Made by a program: the position numbers and the translations under genes. Source: Rugalucina vietnamica (lineage: Eukaryota > Mollusca > Bivalvia > Lucinida > Lucinidae). From it: 64,000 bases of DNA. The DNA lies in contig OZ024877.1 in the NCBI GenBank assembly GCA_964017185.1, positions 2,024,006 to 2,088,005 of the forward strand, given 5' to 3'. Each line of letters begins with the position of its first letter. The stretch's first letter is position 1. The notes under the pieces were generated by a model. The model searched no databases. It worked only from the letters and a program-made list of their open reading frames with translations, and was not told the origin of the DNA. Shown here piece by piece: positions 15,156-25,410 of this stretch.

Positions 15156-16930
15156 ATTATGATTTACAAAGCATAGCAGAACCTCTGATCACATGTTCAT
15201 TCTTAAGTGCTTGATAGATAAATATATAAGCATCAAGGGGGGTAACCTGTACACCTGCTTTATAGACTTTCAAAAGGCATTCGACTCTGTTATCCATGAA
15301 GGTATTAAATACAAACTTAAAAATAGGTGTTGGGTCTAAATTTTATAATATTATCAAAAACATGTATTCTAAGAGTAGATCTTGTATTAAAGTTAAGACA
15401 GGTCTGACAAATTATATTGATTTAAATTTAGGGGTAAGGCAAGGGGACAACCTCAGTCCCAACTTGTTTAAATTTTTTATAAATGACTTGCCCAAGTACC
15501 TTGAGGAAACAATTAATCCAGTAAATATAGGCGATTTAACTCTCAATTGTCTTATGTATGCTGATGATGTGGTAATTCTGTCAACTTCCAAGACAGGGCT
15601 TCAAGAAAAACTGAAAAAGTTGGAAAAATTTTGTTCGGATTGGTGCCTTCAAGTAAACATTAATAAATCAAAAGTTATTGTGTTTAATAAAAGTGGCACA
15701 ACTTCTAAAGATGAATTTTTCTTTGAAAACACTAAACTTGAAAATGTACATGACTACAAATATCTGGGACTTCAGTTTTCTGCCTCTGGCTCCTTTCCTT
15801 GGCAAGAAAAAAATTGTATAACAAGGCTCTGAAGGCTTACTTTAAATTGATTAAAGATATTTTGTCTTTTCAGCCATCAGTCAAAACCAGTATCCATGTA
15901 TTTGATCACACGGTGAAGCCTGTTCTGCTGTATGGCTCTGAAATTTGGGGAGCATTAAATCCTAGTAGCCCTAGACTGAGAAATAATGTATCTATGGATA
16001 AAATATATAAAGATATTGAACCAGATAAACTGAATACAAAATTTTGTAAACTTGTACTGGGGGTAAACAGAAAAAGCTCCAATTTTGCTGTATTTGCAGA
16101 ACTGGGAAGACATCCCTTTTACTTAGATATTGTGAAAAATGTATTGCTTTTTTGGCACAGGGTTGAGAATATGCCTTCGGACACCTTGTTATACAATGCC
16201 CTAAAGTGTTCAAAGGATGTAGATAAAAAGGCATGCTCTTGGTACAGTAGCATAAAGCAGTTGTGTAGTATATTAGATATCAAGCTTGAATCTAGCTCTC
16301 AGTCAAAATTTAAGTTTAAAAATATGCTTAAGAAAACAATAAATAAACTATTTCTAAATGAGTGGTACACTACTAGACAAGATTATTGCTCTGGAAAGCT
16401 GGATACATACTGTAAACTTAAAACTCACTTTGGTTGTGAAAAGTATATTAATGAGATAAGAAATTTCAGCTACCGTAGGAGTATTACAAGGTTTAGAATT
16501 TCTGCTCACAGACTTAAAATTGAGACTGGGAGGTATATCAAGCTGGATAGGTCAGAAAGGCTGTGTACCAAATGTTCTACAGGTGCAATTGAAGATGAGC
16601 AGCACTTTTTGATGGAATGCTCAAAGTTTAATGCGTTCAGAAACAGCTTTTTTCAAATCATTAATGACTCCAACAGAAATTTTATGGAGCTGGATAGTTT
16701 CCAGAAGTTTTTCTGGATTCTGACTAATGAAAACTCTGATATACTTCACAAACTTGGTCAGTATCTGTATGAACACTTGGATTAATACATTGTCTTCTAT
16801 TAGATTGTTTTTAGTTTGTGTTATCTCATCTCTGATTTGGATTTCCTCTCTTATTCTCTGTACAACATCTTTGTATGCCCTTGCTGGGCCCAAAATTGGT
16901 CAAATAAAGTCTTGTATCTTGTATCTTGTA
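15156..16930 (+). mobile_element. 5'-truncated LINE inserted in the satellite
   Basis: Non-satellite sequence encoding a LINE reverse transcriptase, flanked on both sides by satellite monomer sequence that would join at CATTATT|ATTTGTTG. The 5' end is truncated within the RT coding region. The 3' end is a short tandem of TCTTGTA units after the non-coding tail, a style of 3' end typical of CR1/L2/Jockey-group LINEs. An ATTATT-like duplication at the junctions is plausible but too short and AT-rich to be certain. The clade is not assigned. Confidence 0.85.
15163..16785 (+). pseudogene. LINE reverse transcriptase, three frames (broken)
   Basis: Part of a LINE RT that copied element RNA at a nicked target. 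The frame from 15163 gives the pre-A/A region with YTCFIDFQKAFDSV. Reading then shifts near 15320 into 15296-15832, which carries GVRQGDNLSPNLF and the catalytic YADD (about 15556). It shifts again in an A-rich run near 15810 into 15799-16785, the thumb and C-terminal region, which includes a Cys/His cluster (CTKC...DEQHFLMEC). The endonuclease and N-terminal RT are missing. Two frameshifts plus 5' truncation make this a dead copy. The family (APE-type LINE) is secure; the clade is not. Confidence 0.85.
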
Positions 16931-19900
16931 TTATTTGTTGTTGCTCAAAAGTCTGTATTTGCACTTATTTAGCGTGTATAACATAGGTATACCACATTTT
17001 CTCGAGAACAAGAGTTATCCCGGTATACCGACCCCACGAAAGTAAAAGAGTGTTACCATACCAACAATCACATCAGGGTCTGGTCAAAGGGTTAAACCTC
17101 TGGGTGGTAACATCGGGGGTCAAAAACCGGTTTCAACCACATTTCAACCCCCCCCCCCCCCTATTTTGACCCCCCTATTTCTCGAGAACGAGAGTTATCC
17201 CGGTAGACACACCTACCTGGTTCCATCCCAGGGGGATCACTCGATATTATAAAAAGGATAAAACCAGAAGGTTAAGCCCATGACTTTCATTATTTGTTGC
17301 TGCTTAAAAGTCGTTATATGCACTTATTTAGCGTGTATAGCATAGGTATACCACTTTTTCTCGAGAACAAGAGTTATCCCGGTTTACCGACCCCACGCAA
17401 GTGAAAGAGTGTTACCATACCAACAATCACATCAGGGTCTGGTCAAAAGGTTAAGCCTCTGGGTGGTAACATCGGGGGTCAAAAACCGGTTTCGACCTCA
17501 TTGCACCCCCCCCCCTATTTTGACCCCCCCCCCCCACCCTATTTCTCGAGAACGAGAGTTATCCCGGTATTCCCACCTACCTGGTTCCATCGCCGGGGGA
17601 TCACTCGATATTATAAAAAGGATGAAACCAGAAGGTTAAGCCCATGACTTTCAGTATTTGTTGTTGCTCAAAAGTCGGTATATGCACTTGTTTAGCGTGT
17701 ATAACATAGGTATACCACTTTTTCTCGAGAACAAGAGTTATCCCGGTATACCGACCCCACGCAAGTGAAAGAGTGTTACCATACCAACAATCACATCAGG
17801 GTCTGGTCAAAAGGTTAAGCCTCTGGGTCGTAACATCGGGGGTCAAAAACTGGTTTCGACCTCATTGCACCCCCACCCTATTTTGACCCCCTTATTTCTC
17901 GAGAACGAGAGTTATCCCGGTATACACACTACCTGGTTCCATCATCGGGGGATCACTCGATATTATAAAAAGGATGAAACCAGAAGGTTAAGCCCATGAC
18001 TTTCAGTATTTGTTGTTGCTCAAAAGTCGGTATATGCACTTATTTAGCGTGTATAACATAGGTATACCACTTTTTCTCGAGAACAAGAGTTATCCCGGTA
18101 TACCGACCCCACGCAAGTGAAAGAGTGCTACCATATCAACAATCACATCAGGGTCTGGTCAAAAGGTTAAGCCTCTGGGTGGTAACATCGGGGGTCAAAA
18201 CCCGGTTTCGACCTCATTGCACCCCCACCCTATTTTGACACCCCCCCCCCCTATTTCTCGAGAACGAGAGCTATCCCGATATACACACCTACCTGGTTCC
18301 ATCCCCGGGGAATCACTCGATATTATAAAAAGGATGAATCCAGAAGGTTAAGCCCATGACTTTCAGTATTTGTTGTTGCTCAAAAGTCGGTATATGCACT
18401 TATTTAGCGTGTATAGCATAGGTATACTACTTTTTCTCGAGAACAAGAGTTATCCCGGTATACCGACCCCACGCAAGTGAAAGAGTTTTACCATACCAAC
18501 AATCACATCAGGGTCTGGTCAAAAGATTAAGCCTCTGGGTGGTAACATCGGGGGTCAAAAACCGGTTTCGACCTCATTGCACCCCCCCCCTATTTTGACC
18601 CCCCCCCCCCCTATTTCTCGAGAACGAGAGTTATCCCGGTATACCCACCTACCTGGTTCCATCCCCGGGGAATCACTCGATATTATAAAAAGGATGAAAC
18701 CAGAAGGTTAAGTCCATGACTTTCAGTATTTGTTGTTGCTCAAAAGTCGGTATTTGCACTTATTTAGCGTGTATAACATAGGTATACCACTTTTTCTCGA
18801 GAACAAGAGTTATCCCGGTATACCGATCCCACGCAGGTGAAAGAGTGTTACCATACCAACAATCACATCAGGGTCTGGTCAAAAGGTTAAGCCTCTGGGT
18901 GGTAATATCGGGGGTCAAAAACCGGTTTCGACCTCATTTCACCCCCCCCCCCCCTATTTTGACCCCCCTATTTCTCGAGAACGAGAGTTATCCCGGTATA
19001 CACCTACCTGGTTCCATCCCCCGGGGATCACTCGATATTATAAAAAGGATAAAACCAGAAGGTTAAGCCCATGACTTTCATTATTTGTTGCTGCTCAAAA
19101 GTCGGTATATGCACTTATTTAGCGTGTATAGCATAGGTATACCACTTTTTCTCGATTTTTCTCGAGAACAAGAGTTATCCCGGTATACCGACCCCACGCA
19201 GGTGAAAGATTGTTACCATACCAACAATCACATCAGGGTCTGGTCAAAAGGTTAAGCCTCTGGGTGGTAACATCGGGGGTCAAAAACCGGTTTCGACCTC
19301 ATTGCACCCCCCCCCCCCTATTTTGACCCCCTTATTTCTCGAGAACGAGAGTTATCCCGGTATACCCACCTACCTTGTTCCATCCCCGGGGAATCACTCG
19401 ATATTGTAAAAAGGATGAAACCAGAAGGTTAAGCCCATGACTTTCAGTATTTGTTGTTGCTCAAAAGTCGGTATATGCACTTATTTAGCGTGTATAGCAT
19501 AGGTATACCACTTTTTCTCGAGAACAAGAGTTATCCCGGTATACTGACCCCACGCAAGTGAAAGAGTGTTACCATACCAACAATCACATCAGGGTCTGGT
19601 CAAAAGGTTAAGCCTCTGGGTGGTAACATCGGGGGTCAATACCGGTTTCGACCATATAGCACCCCCCCTATTTTGACCCCCCCCTATTTCTCGAAAACGA
19701 GAGTTATCCCGGTATACCCACCTACCTGGTTCCATCCCCGGTGGATCACTCGATGTTATAAAAAGGATGAAACCAGAAGGTTAAGCCCATGACTTTCAGT
19801 ATTTGTTGCTGCTCAAAAGTCGGTATATGCAGTTATTTAGCGTGTATAACATAGGTATACCACTTTTTAGTGAGAACAAAAGTTATCCCGGTATACCGAC

Positions 19901-20740
19901 CCCACGCAAGTGAAAGAGTTTTACCATACCAACAATCACATCAGGGTCTGGTCAAAAGGTTAAGCCTCTTGATGGTAACATCGGGGGTCAAAAACCGGTT
20001 TTTACCTCATTGCACCCCCCCCCCCTATTTTGACCACCCCCCCCCCCCCCCCCTATTTCTCAAGAACGAGTTATCCTGGTATACCCACCTACCTGGTTCC
20101 ATCCCCGGGGGATCACTCGATATTATAAAAAGGATGAAACCAGAAGGTTAAGCCCAAGACTTTCATTATTTGTTGCTGCTCAAACGTCGGTATATGCACT
20201 TAATTAGCGTGTATAACATAGGTATACCACTTTTTCTCGAGAACAAGAGTTATCCTGGTATACCAACCCCACGCAACGGAAGGAGTGTTACCATACGAAC
20301 AATCACATCAGGATTTGGCCAGAAGGCTAAGCCTCTGTGGTGGTAACATTGGGGGGTCAAAAGCCGGGTTGGACCTCATTGCACCCCCACCTATTTTGAC
20401 CCCCCTTTTTCTCGAGAACAAGAATTATCCCGGTATATCCACCTACTTGGTTCCATCCCCGGGGGATCACTCGATAATATAAAAATGATGACACCAGAAG
20501 GTTAAACCCATGACTTTCATTATTTGTTGCTGCTCAAAAGTCGGTATATGTACTTTTTCAGCGTTTATGACATAGGTACACCACTTTTTTTCTCGAGAAC
20601 AAGAGTTATCCCGACCCTACGCAAGTAAAAGAGTGTTACCATATGAATAATCACATCAGGGTTTGGTAAGAAGGTTAAGCCTCTGGTGTGGTAACATCGG
20701 GGGTCAAACACGGTTTGGACGTCATTGCATCCCCTCCCTT

Positions 20741-22440
20741 AGTTTTGTTCATCATTTTGAATTGAATATATCAAAATTAGTAAAACGTATTAGTTGAATC
20801 GACTTTGTGTTGTAAGGCTAATGCTGCAGTACTGCTAACTTCACGCTTAGACTGACTTTGAAGCGTAATTTTTGTCCGAATGTGTAGTACTGCTGGTGCT
20901 GCTGCTCTAATGCCGCAGTATTACTGCAGTACTGCAAGTACTGCTAACTTCACATCCATGTAGAGCTATGTTGTTGTTCGGTTTCAGTTATTTGTTATAA
21001 AAGTATGTGTCGTCGCTCTACACACATTATTCGCCAGCAGTAAACAGACAAACGTGCGGTTCATATTCGTTTATGTGTTGATAATGAGGTCGTAAATATC
21101 AGTACAAATTGGAGAATTTCGGTCAAAGGCAGTATGTCAAGATTGAGAAAAAGCGTTTCAACCTACAATGTTATCTAAACAATGAATTATGGTCATTTAC
21201 ATTGGGTGTGCATTTGTCATTATTTCTGAAAAACTTTGTTTTCAACATAATTCTACAAGACAGCAATTGAGGAATACATGAAAGTACATATACTCAACAT
21301 AAACATGACGAACATATTTACAAGACGGTAATCGGCTACGTAATAACATAATACTAGGAAAATGGAAATGCAGACAGTGGAATAATCAAACAAAAGTCCT
21401 ACACATGGTATATATTCACAAAATATTCTACTGTAAGATGGACGGGAACTTGGGCATATTTTTGAAACATTTGGGAGAACTAGTATTTTGACAAAATAAT
21501 ACGACTTTTTCATATATATGTACACGTATAGTAACGCTAGGTACAACAAGATCGGACCTAACTTTTGACAAGGGACAATGTAACCGAATTTATGACAGTC
21601 ACTTGAGTGTGCAAGACCATGGCTTAATGTACACTTGACTTAGTATACAGTAGAAATGAATTAATCAAATGCGATATCATATACTTGACTACCGTGAGAA
21701 AACCTGTTCACCTTGCTGAAGGGTATTACATACAGCTAGATCAGTGAAACACATGTTTGGAACAGAAAAAGCAGCGGTCTCAATATGCTAGTCAGGAGAC
21801 ACCGGGCAGCAGACATGCGCTTTCTGTTGTTGTTCTATGTTACAACAAACACCACAGTAAATGATCTATCAGAGTAAGAATGTACGAGGTCAAAAACCTC
21901 TGAATAATAGTAAAAAATGATTACAACTGAACATGCATATAGATGTTGGAATCGATAGCTTCTAAATAATACAAGTACAATTATATGAACATGCATAACA
22001 ATTACATGTATAAAGATGAGTATGTATCTTTCGTAATTCTACTGGAAATATCATAGCATTGAGCAGTGTTTGTTCTTGAAAAATATCATAGCATTGTGTG
22101 CTTTACATATTAAAAATTTACAAACATAATTTTTGCAAGTTATCTATTAATGCCCTCAAGTATAACGGTGCAGGCGTTTGTCATATATGGTCAAGATATT
22201 GTTTAACAGGTATAACAGTTAGATTCATTGTGACTAACCTACATGTATACAGCCAATAGTAACTTATTCAAGTAAGCATAGACGTTAAAAAACCTGTGAG
22301 AGCTCGATTGCCTTGAGAAAACAACTCGGCTACATTGAGCAGTGGAATCTCTACTAGAGACTACGTTTATAAAGCGGTCATTATAGGAAATGAAAACGTG
22401 CTTATCATGAATGCCCAACATTAGTTTATTTATTTATTTT
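20741..22440. other. Stretch with no recognised gene
   Basis: AT-rich sequence after the satellite edge. Near 20823-20955 there are several imperfect GCAGTACTGC-type palindromes and a repeated CTGCTAACTTCACR motif. Open frames here (for example 21253-21549 on the minus strand) have no recognisable domain and look like chance frames. No FABP exon 1 or 2 was found for the plus-strand remnant at 24 kb. Confidence 0.6.
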
Positions 22441-22564
22441 TACATGAAGTAAGTCCTTTTATTTCAACCCGCCCCACGAACAGTCAAGCAGACACAAGTT
22501 AATATATGGGTTATGCAAACGGTAATCACGGCAGGGTAATGGTATGTACAGTATATTTCCAAAA

Positions 22565-23418
22565 TTATGCGAACAACCCTGAATGGTCCATTCTACCGAC
22601 ACCGGCGTAACCTCTGCCTCTGCCTGATCCATGAGCACCACCACGTCCGCGATACTGACCGCGATTCTGACCTCGATTCTGCCCTGGAATAGCAGGCGGG
22701 TTTGGATTCATTACCAAGTATCCGAACTGGAATAAGTCACTCACAATATTTATTCTGTGAACCAAATCGTCATTGTCTTTCACCAGAATATTGCCGTCTG
22801 AAGTCCAGGCACCTTTAGCTAGTTCCAATTTCGTGAGTTTTCTAGACTCGAACAACAGTGAACTTCTGTATCTTGTCAAGTCCTCATTGACAAATTCTCC
22901 ATTGTGACCAGAGTCCTTGAGCTTGGTCCTCAGTTTGTAGAAGTTCTGCCTGCTACGGTATGTAGCAAACTTCACGATTATATCCCTGTGCCTTGTTCCC
23001 ATCTTGTTTGGATTCCCAACCCTGTGACATCTGTCGATATCTGCTAGCTCAATACTCGATCCGATGTCGGCCGCCATCTTCATAACGATGTCGTCAGTAC
23101 TCTCTAACGGCAGTTCCTTGACCCCAGAAATGCGCAAACAATTGCGGCGGCTATATTGCTCTGCCTGATCACATTTGCGCTCAAGAAGATCGACACGTTC
23201 TCGTAGCTCTTGGTTTTCGATCACCAGTTCTTGATTCTTTTTCTCTACCTCGGATATGTTATCCTGGATACCCTTGAGTACGCCATCTACAATGCCGTTA
23301 ACCAGAGTCAGTATCTGACCCTGGAAGGTATCAGTCAACAGTGCAGAGACTGTGCAGAGAGCTTTTCCATCTCCGACTCTGGTATGATAATGTGTGACGA
23401 GGGGTCTGATGCCGCCAT
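22565..23418 (-). pseudogene. LINE ORF1p-like RNA-binding protein, N-terminus frameshifted
   Basis: The main frame (23338 to 22565) reads, in order, a heptad-rich coiled coil (EVEKKNQELVIENQELRERV), an RRM-like region starting NCLRISGVKELP and including DIDRCHRVG, a basic C-terminal domain resembling LINE-1 ORF1p (RHRDIIVKFATYRSRQNFYK), and an RG-rich tail. Such proteins trimerise and coat retrotransposon RNA in the cytoplasm. The main frame has no ATG near its start. A good ATG at 23418 opens a different frame (MAASDPSSHIII) that ends just before the coiled coil, so a one-base shift near 23340 is likely. No endonuclease/RT frame follows downstream on this strand within the window. This could be a truncated LINE, a non-autonomous element or a domesticated copy; the break favours decay. 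Confidence 0.7.
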
Positions 23419-23454
23419 GGCTGAACCGGTTTAAGCCTGCCAGTAACTTTGTGT

Positions 23455-23725
23455 TACTGATCGTTCCAAGGCGATACTTCTGTGGTGGTTCTTTTTGTTT
23501 TATGTCTTGGTGTTTAAAATTTTTTGTGCTGTTGGCGCCTTATGTATGTTTCCATATTTTAAATTAAGTTAACTGAGTGGCCACCTATTGGGAAAATAGC
23601 TGCTCATTCGGCTTACGATATGTTTCATGGTATAAGTGCCTGATTGTTAGTTTGGTTTTTCCCACCTCGGTTTTTGGAGTGGGAATCTCTATCTGATTGC
23701 GCCTTTTCCTGATCTTTGCCTACTT
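23455..23725 (+). repeat. Copy of dispersed ATCGTTCCAA inverted-repeat family (partial)
   Basis: The block containing ATCGTTCCAAGGCGATA, the AGCTGCTCATTCGGCTTACG motif and the GTGCCTGATTGTTAG motif is homologous to the complete element at 27151-27488. Related reversed pieces lie near 39420-39600 and 43970-44140 (CGTAAGCCGAGTGAGCAGC or similar). No paired right terminus was located for this copy. Confidence 0.6.
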
Positions 23726-24008
23726 GTACCTTTTTCTTGCAACAGCACCAAATATATTCTACAGATGAATAATCTATTTTCGAAATTTTTTGCATCAAAT
23801 ATAAAGCAGAAAATGGCGTCAAATCTGAGTCGGGTCTCAGAATGATTCAAAGATATTTAAATGTTCATTTGGACAGAAATTTTTAAATGACAAAACACGA
23901 TGGCTAACTTTTTCCCCACAATGAGATTTTGTAACTGGAGGGTGCAGGGTTACCACAATAACTGAAAACCGAAGCGTATCATAGCTATTTTAAATTCTTT
24001 TTCCCCAG

Positions 24009-24858
24009 ACATTACCTACGTTCAAAGATGGTGTCATCATCCAAGAAATCACACCACAAAAGGCGGATGGCGGGAAGAAACATATTTCTAAGATGTCTGT
24101 ACAGGGAGATGAACTCACCATGGTAAAAATTCCATGAGTAAAACATGTTTGTGCAATAAATAACCCCTTAATCCCCACTTTTATATAATGAAAATGGGGT
24201 TTGCAGGGGTATACCTATTTTATCTTATATATACTCCAAAACGTAAATTGTGGGTACTCGTTAGAACCGCCTCGCCATGGCCACCCACCCCCCCCCCCTT
24301 TTTTTTTAGCAAACTGGTGCATGTTTTCACAAAAACAGCATTTTATCCTATCTTTCATAAAAGCAGATCTATCACGCTAAAATATATGTAGAAATATTTT
24401 CATTTTATTTGCTTTTTTAGGAAAAATGATATTTTTATGAAATAAAAATCGTAACTTTTTTTCTTATGTCGTTATACGAAGAAGCTTTCAGAAAATATGA
24501 TACGCAAGTGTTTTCCCTACTTTTCTGAGGTGTCCAAATAAATCCCATTGATATCTGATCAGTCCTAACAGAAATTTCCCATGTTAGGTCACATGATTCT
24601 CTGCTGGACGGAGCGTGTGTTCGGGGTTCAGCATTCTAGTCGGTAACATTTGCACCAGTTGTAACTTGTTAACAGTGGTAATGAAAGTGGTGCAACTTCA
24701 TGTATGATGGTACAAATGTTGTCAACCCATGGTACCATTGGGAGAATCTCGAAAACACCCAAACACAATTATTTTCACAGTTTGCTCGTTTATTTCAGGA
24801 ATTGAGTTTGCCAACTGGACCAAGCGTTACTGCCAAAAGAATCTACAAGAAATGTTAA
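24009..24858 (+). pseudogene. FABP remnant on the plus strand: exons 3 and 4 only
   Basis: Two exons of a fatty-acid-binding protein in the opposite orientation to the other three genes. Exon 3 is 24009-24122 (CCCCAG acceptor, GTAAAA donor, 38 codons, TFKDGVIIQEITPQKADGGK). Exon 4 is 24799-24858 (TTTCAG acceptor, ending TAKRIYKKC-stop) and keeps the C-terminal Arg-x-Tyr that binds a ligand carboxylate in the family. Lengths (114 and 60 bp) are identical to exons 3 and 4 of genes 2 and 3. No exon 1 or 2 was found upstream to 20.7 kb; that space holds the ORF1p-like frame and repeats. The exons themselves have no stops, so a far-upstream 5' part cannot be excluded, but a truncated inverted duplicate is more likely. 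Confidence 0.75.
24137..24290 (+). repeat. Hairpin repeat family Q, partial copy
   Basis: Carries GGGGTTTGCAGGGGTATACC and GTGGGTACTCGTTAGAACCG, shared with copies near 28430, 40141, 41588 and 41880. It begins about 15 bp into the intron after FABP exon 3. Confidence 0.6.
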
Positions 24859-25410
24859 AAGCGAGGAAAAGAGACGATAAGAGATAGATCTATCATTTAA
24901 ATAATTGTTTAAACTAGTATGTGATAATGAAAAGTCGAAATAAATTTGTCAAAATTTCGCACTTTTATTGACCACAATGAATGACAACAGAGATTTGTAA
25001 TCAAAACAGTAGACGAAAGTTTCACTTTCGTTTCACACATTCACTTCAATGTTGTGACTGCATGGTTTCCACGGCACATTTTTCTTTGACAAAGTAGATT
25101 TGTCGCAGAAAAATATGCTCGTGTAAACTCAATTCTGTGGCGAAGTTTCAATGTCAAATATCTGTGACAAAGGTGAGCGAGCTAAGTAATATAAGTAATT
25201 TTTGTTGTATGTGGACGTAAACTCATTTCTAGAGTTACTGTAACAAAAATCTTCGTCAAAGAAACATTGTCCGTGGAAACCAGGCCTAAAATGGGATCAA
25301 ATGTAGCCTCAAATACGTGAGCAGAATACGAAGAATGAATAGTGTTGAACAAGTTGACGACAGTCTGCGTCTCCAAACCAATACAACCAGTATTTTCTGA
25401 TAAGGACTTC

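Larger units (their letters stand above)
1..20740. repeat. Satellite array, ~355-bp monomer, about 50 copies
   Basis: Nearly the whole first third of the window is one head-to-tail repeat; successive copies of the motif CCATACCAACAATCACATCA lie 351-356 bp apart. Each monomer contains a variable C-tract, an inverted pair GGGGGTCAAAA / TTTTGACCCCC about 30 nt apart (for example 88-98 and 129-139), and two copies of a CTCGAG-centred box followed by GTTATCCCGGTATAC, spaced about 178 bp, half a monomer. Copies carry point variants and C-tract length changes. The last two or three monomers (from about 19.9 kb) are clearly more diverged, as expected at an array edge. Frames of 60-110 codons recur in every monomer; they follow the repeat and are not supported as genes. 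The left edge lies outside the window. The array is interrupted by LINE sequence at 10076-10367 and 15156-16930. Confidence 0.97.

Noticed and set aside
23..20482. Dozens of 60-110-codon frames with near-identical peptides (MLPYQQSHQGLVKRLSLWVV-type) across the first 20 kb
   Set aside because: They follow the 355-bp satellite period, mostly begin with GTG, change length with the C-tract and end at repeat-determined stops. A coding family is not supported.
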